A stretch of 8,399 nucleotides of DNA from an uncultured Chthoniobacterales bacterium (GTDB taxonomy: Bacteria; Verrucomicrobiota; Verrucomicrobiia; Chthoniobacterales; UBA10450), in NCBI GenBank assembly GCA_955652155.1, contig CATPAT010000301.1, positions 1-8,399 of the forward strand, given 5' to 3'. The notes under the pieces are model-generated. The model saw nothing but the letters and a program-made list of their open reading frames with translations. It ran no database searches and had not been told where the DNA came from. Within the stretch, counting starts at the first letter, position 1, and each line of letters begins with the position of its first letter. Below, piece after piece: positions 5,404 through 8,399 of this stretch. The translations under genes were made by a program, and so were the position numbers.

Positions 5404-7404
5404 ATGCAACAGCTAATTCGCGTTTTGTCTGCTTCCATCATGGCAGCAGTTGTTTTGGCCACGGCGAGCGCGCAAGGTCCGGCGCCGGCGCCGCTGATAT
5501 CGCTGCCTTCTCCGCCCCCGACGAACGTTTCGGCCGTTGCCCCGCAACCGAGTCCGCCACCTGCGCTGACAAAATCTGATTTTGAAACGTTCCTCGACGC
5601 GTTGATTCCGTCGCAACTGCAAAATCGAGACATCGCCGGCGCGGTCGTGGCGGTTGTTAAGGACGGTCAGGTGCTTTTCGCAAAAGGCTACGGCTATGCT
5701 GACTTCACTGCGAAGAAACCGGTGCTGGCGGATCAAACATTGTTTCGTCCCGGCTCGATCTCGAAATTATTCACGGCGACGGCGGTGATGCAGCTAGTTG
5801 AGCAAGGCAAGCTCGATCTCGACCGCGACGTAAACGAGTACCTCGATTTCGCGATTCCAAAAACCTATCCCGAGTCGGTCACGCTGCGCCGATTGCTCAC
5901 ACACACCGCGGGATTCGAGGAAACATTGAAGAATTTATTCGTGGCGCACGAGAGCGATGTGAAGCCGCTGCGGACATATCTGGTCAATCAGATGCCGCAG
6001 CGCATTTTCCCGACCGGCAAAGTCGTCTCGTATTCCAATTACGGATTCACCGTTGCCGGATACATCGTCGAGCGAGTGAGCGGCGAGAAATTCGAGCGCT
6101 ACATCGACAATCACATTTTGAAGCCGCTGCGAATGACGAATTCGACTTTCGACCAGCCGTTGCCTGTGGCGCTCACCCCGCAAATGTCGCAAGGCTATCT
6201 CGCCGCGGCGAAAAAGCCGCGTGATTTCGAATTTGTCCAGGCTGCGCCGGCCGGCGCGCTCAGCACCACTGCCGCGGACATGACGCGCTTCATGCTCGCG
6301 TTTCTACAGGATGGAACCGTCGATGGCGTTGCGATTTTGAAACCGGAGACGGTGCGACAAATGGAGAGTCGCCAATTTGAATTGCACCCGATGATCAACG
6401 GATTGGGACTGACCTTTATGGAATACTCGACGAACGGCCAACGGATCATCGCTCACGGCGGCGACACCGTTTGCTTCCATAGCGACATGGTGTTGGTACC
6501 CGACGCGCACGTCGGCTATTTCATTTCCTACAACAGCCTCGGCAAAAATGTTGGTGGTGGACGGGGCGAAGTGTTGCGCGCATTTGCGAATCGCTATTTC
6601 CCAAGTCCGGGCGAACCAAAGGCGAATGTGGATCCAAACACCGCGAAAATCGATGGACGCGCCGTCAGCGGTGTTTACGAAGGGACCCGCCGTGGCGAAA
6701 CCACCTTTCTAAAGTTGTTGGCGTTGCTCGACCAATTCAGCGTGAGCAGCGACAAGGAAGGCGTCCTGACCGTCGAAGGACTGAAAAATCAGCGCGGAGA
6801 AACAAAGAAATGGCGCGAGATCGCTCCGATTGTTTACGGCGAGATTGACGGTCCGGAGAAAATTGCCTTTCGCCGCAATCCGTCCGGCGATGTCAGCGAA
6901 ATGCTTCCTTTCCCCGCGATTTATGAAGGCCAGCGTGTTCCGTGGTACGCGAGCAAGCGTCTTGTTAACCCGGTCGTGGGTGGAAATTTGCTGCTCGTGC
7001 TTTTGACCGTTCTGCTCTGGCCGGTCGCCGTCATTGTCCGCAAACGATATCAGCGGCCGCTCTTCACCGCCAAACCCGACCGCGCTTTGTACTTTCTCTC
7101 GCGTATCGTCTGCCTTTGCGAGCTGCTCTTCATTCTTGTTCCTGTGATTGCATTCAGTCGCGGCCTGGAAAGTATCGTGCTTCTCGGCGACGCCATCGAT
7201 CCGTGGCTGCAGGCTCTTCACATCTTCGGCTGGGCCACAACCGCTGGCATTGTCGTCTTGATCGTTGCCTCTATTCGTTTTCTAATACTTCCCGGTCACG
7301 GATTTTGGTTTCGCACGCACGCAATCCTGCTTGCTCTCGGCGGAATCGCCTTCGGACTATTTTGCTGGCAATACCATTTGCTGGACGCGTCGCTGAAATT
7401 CTAA
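5404..7404 (+). CDS. Class C beta-lactamase-family serine hydrolase with four C-terminal membrane helices
   Basis: Proteins of the S12/class C family include beta-lactamases, D-Ala-D-Ala carboxypeptidases, D-aminopeptidases and esterases. From ATG 5404 the product has 666 residues: a signal peptide (MQQLIRVLSASIMAAVVLATASAQ), a proline-rich linker at about 25-57, then the hydrolase domain at about 60-400. The catalytic signature is complete: Ser118-x-x-Lys121 in PGSISKLF, Tyr210-Ser-Asn212 in YSNYGF, and His351-Gly-Gly. A beta-rich region follows at about 415-515, then four hydrophobic helices near 523-545, 561-583, 603-624 and 641-660. So the active site is likely periplasmic and tethered to the inner membrane. 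An open frame runs upstream to 5176, but that part overlaps the Mut7-C gene and has no signal-like sequence, so 5404 is preferred even though the nearest AGGAG (5372-5376) is too far away. The substrate cannot be told; a peptidoglycan peptide role fits the neighbourhood. Confidence 0.92.
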   Translation: MQQLIRVLSASIMAAVVLATASAQGPAPAPLISLPSPPPTNVSAVAPQPSPPPALTKSDFETFLDALIPSQLQNRDIAGAVVAVVKDGQVLFAKGYGYADFTAKKPVLADQTLFRPGSISKLFTATAVMQLVEQGKLDLDRDVNEYLDFAIPKTYPESVTLRRLLTHTAGFEETLKNLFVAHESDVKPLRTYLVNQMPQRIFPTGKVVSYSNYGFTVAGYIVERVSGEKFERYIDNHILKPLRMTNSTFDQPLPVALTPQMSQGYLAAAKKPRDFEFVQAAPAGALSTTAADMTRFMLAFLQDGTVDGVAILKPETVRQMESRQFELHPMINGLGLTFMEYSTNGQRIIAHGGDTVCFHSDMVLVPDAHVGYFISYNSLGKNVGGGRGEVLRAFANRYFPSPGEPKANVDPNTAKIDGRAVSGVYEGTRRGETTFLKLLALLDQFSVSSDKEGVLTVEGLKNQRGETKKWREIAPIVYGEIDGPEKIAFRRNPSGDVSEMLPFPAIYEGQRVPWYASKRLVNPVVGGNLLLVLLTVLLWPVAVIVRKRYQRPLFTAKPDRALYFLSRIVCLCELLFILVPVIAFSRGLESIVLLGDAIDPWLQALHIFGWATTAGIVVLIVASIRFLILPGHGFWFRTHAILLALGGIAFGLFCWQYHLLDASLKF

Positions 7405-7421
7405 TCGACGCTGCGCCAGTT

Positions 7422-8399
7422 ATGAACTTTACCCGACCGCGAATTCTAATCGCGATCAGCGTCGTCACGTTCCGCGCGTCGCTATTTGCTTATGGACCGA
7501 CCGGTCACGAAATCGTCGGCGGAATCGCGGACAAGTTGATCGCCAATACACCGGCCGCTGAAAAGATCTACACTTTGACGGACGGCATTACCCTCGAGCG
7601 CGCATCCGTCATGGCCGACGAAATTAGAGCCTGGGACAAGAACGGCGCCGAGGATTTGAGGGCCTTTCCGCACTACCGCGATCACCCGGCCATTGACAAA
7701 CAGCTGCGCGATTTTTGGCGGGCGAATCCACCGACCCAGGACCCGAAGTCACCGGCGCCGTCGCATCACTGGTTTCATTACACCGACGTGCCGATTCTCA
7801 ACGCCCAAAAGTACGCCGACGGAAAAACCGGGCGCAGCCAATGGGACGTTGTCCACATGATCTCCTATTGCGTCGATGTTTTGCGCGGCGAAATCCCGGA
7901 AAATAATACGCGCAAGATCGCCAAACCGGTCGCGGTGATCCTGCTAGCGCACTACGTCGGTGACATTCACCAGCCCCTGCATGTAGGCGCGGAATATTTC
8001 AATCAATCGGGGCAAGCAGTCGATCCTGATAAAAATCAGCCCGGCATCGAAGACGAAGGCGGCAACACGTTCATGCTGCGGTTGATTCGCGGCAATCCGG
8101 AGGAAATGGCTCACCGCGGACTGAAACTGCACGGGTTTTGGGACCTGGAAGCCGTGATGGCCAATTTACCGCCGTTGTCACTCACGCTTTCCAAGGAGGA
8201 GCGCTATCAGAAAATTGATCAGGCGAAACGGAAGTTGATCGATCGCTTGGTGAAAGAACAACCGAGGAATTGGCGCGCGCCGGCCAACGTTGCTTTAAAA
8301 AATTACGGCGAATTCTGGGCCGACGATATTTTGCCGCTGGCGCGCGAAGCTCATGAGCGGCTGCAATTCATCAACGTCCATGAGACCATCGATCAGGAC
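7422..8399 (+). CDS. S1/P1-type zinc nuclease, 3' end outside the window
   Basis: S1/P1 nucleases are trinuclear-zinc enzymes that cut single-stranded DNA and RNA and remove 3'-phosphates, usually outside the cytoplasm. The frame from ATG 7422 stays open to the window edge (326 codons). A signal peptide ends at LFA before Tyr24. Zinc-ligand motifs appear in family order: YGPTGHEIVG (Tyr24, His29), SVMADEIRAWDK (Asp66), HHWFHYTDVP (His119), LLAHYVGDIHQPLHVG (His177, Asp181, His187), the EGGN motif (Asn215) and LHGFWD (His237, Asp241). Spacings 24-29, 177-181-187 and 237-241 match those of nuclease P1 (1-6, 116-120-126, 149-153). The first ligand, normally the N-terminal Trp of the mature enzyme, is Tyr here. 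About 23 extra residues lie between the GDIHQPLH and LHGFWD blocks relative to P1. It starts 17 bases after the serine hydrolase, so it is probably in the same transcript; no Shine-Dalgarno is evident. Confidence 0.95.
   Translation, partial: MNFTRPRILIAISVVTFRASLFAYGPTGHEIVGGIADKLIANTPAAEKIYTLTDGITLERASVMADEIRAWDKNGAEDLRAFPHYRDHPAIDKQLRDFWRANPPTQDPKSPAPSHHWFHYTDVPILNAQKYADGKTGRSQWDVVHMISYCVDVLRGEIPENNTRKIAKPVAVILLAHYVGDIHQPLHVGAEYFNQSGQAVDPDKNQPGIEDEGGNTFMLRLIRGNPEEMAHRGLKLHGFWDLEAVMANLPPLSLTLSKEERYQKIDQAKRKLIDRLVKEQPRNWRAPANVALKNYGEFWADDILPLAREAHERLQFINVHETIDQD

Noticed and set aside
6709..7221. 170-codon minus-strand frame inside the serine hydrolase gene
   Set aside because: It has no recognisable motif or start context and is explained by the codon bias of the + strand gene.

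Overview
The window looks like a stretch of a Gram-negative chromosome. GC is in the mid-50s by eye, all eight genes point the same way, and gaps are short. Apolipoprotein N-acyltransferase (Lnt) implies an outer membrane with lipoproteins. The protein styles (long phospho-sugar mutase, DUF1343, serine hydrolase with a membrane tail) suggest a soil-type Verrucomicrobiota relative. That placement is inference from memory of such proteins and no search was run.

Layout on the + strand: (1) 1-794, the 3' part of a phospho-sugar mutase (phosphoglucomutase/phosphomannomutase type) whose reading frame is interrupted by one in-frame TAA at 228-230; (2) 832-1143, a small unknown protein with an arginine-rich tail; (3) 1153-2781, Lnt with its catalytic triad; (4) 2747-2832, an imperfect inverted repeat spanning the lnt stop codon; (5) 2870-3958, a DUF1343/NamZ-type exo-N-acetylmuramidase with a short C-terminus and no signal peptide; (6) 3868-4602, an exported protein with a 3D-like (Asp-Asp-Asp) beta-barrel domain, starting 91 bases inside the NamZ gene; (7) 4599-5357, a Mut7-C ubiquitin-like plus PIN-like RNase protein with a zinc ribbon, joined to the previous gene by an ATGA overlap; (8) 5404-7404, an exported class C beta-lactamase-family serine hydrolase with four C-terminal membrane helices; (9) 7422 to the window end, an S1/P1-type zinc nuclease, open at the 3' edge.

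Taken together this is mainly a cell-envelope neighbourhood: lipoprotein maturation (Lnt), muropeptide or peptidoglycan turnover (NamZ, 3D-like protein, serine hydrolase) and nucleic-acid breakdown (Mut7-C protein, S1/P1 nuclease). Spacing suggests two or three transcription units: ORF 832-lnt; namZ-3D-Mut7-C; and serine hydrolase-nuclease, possibly read through from the previous unit. No tRNA, rRNA, CRISPR array, insertion sequence or phage gene was seen. No gene-free stretch exceeds 88 bases. I do not see clear evidence of a new defence or mobile system. The most unusual points are the isolated stop codon in the mutase, the NamZ/3D overlap with the apparent loss of the NamZ tail, and the inverted repeat after lnt.
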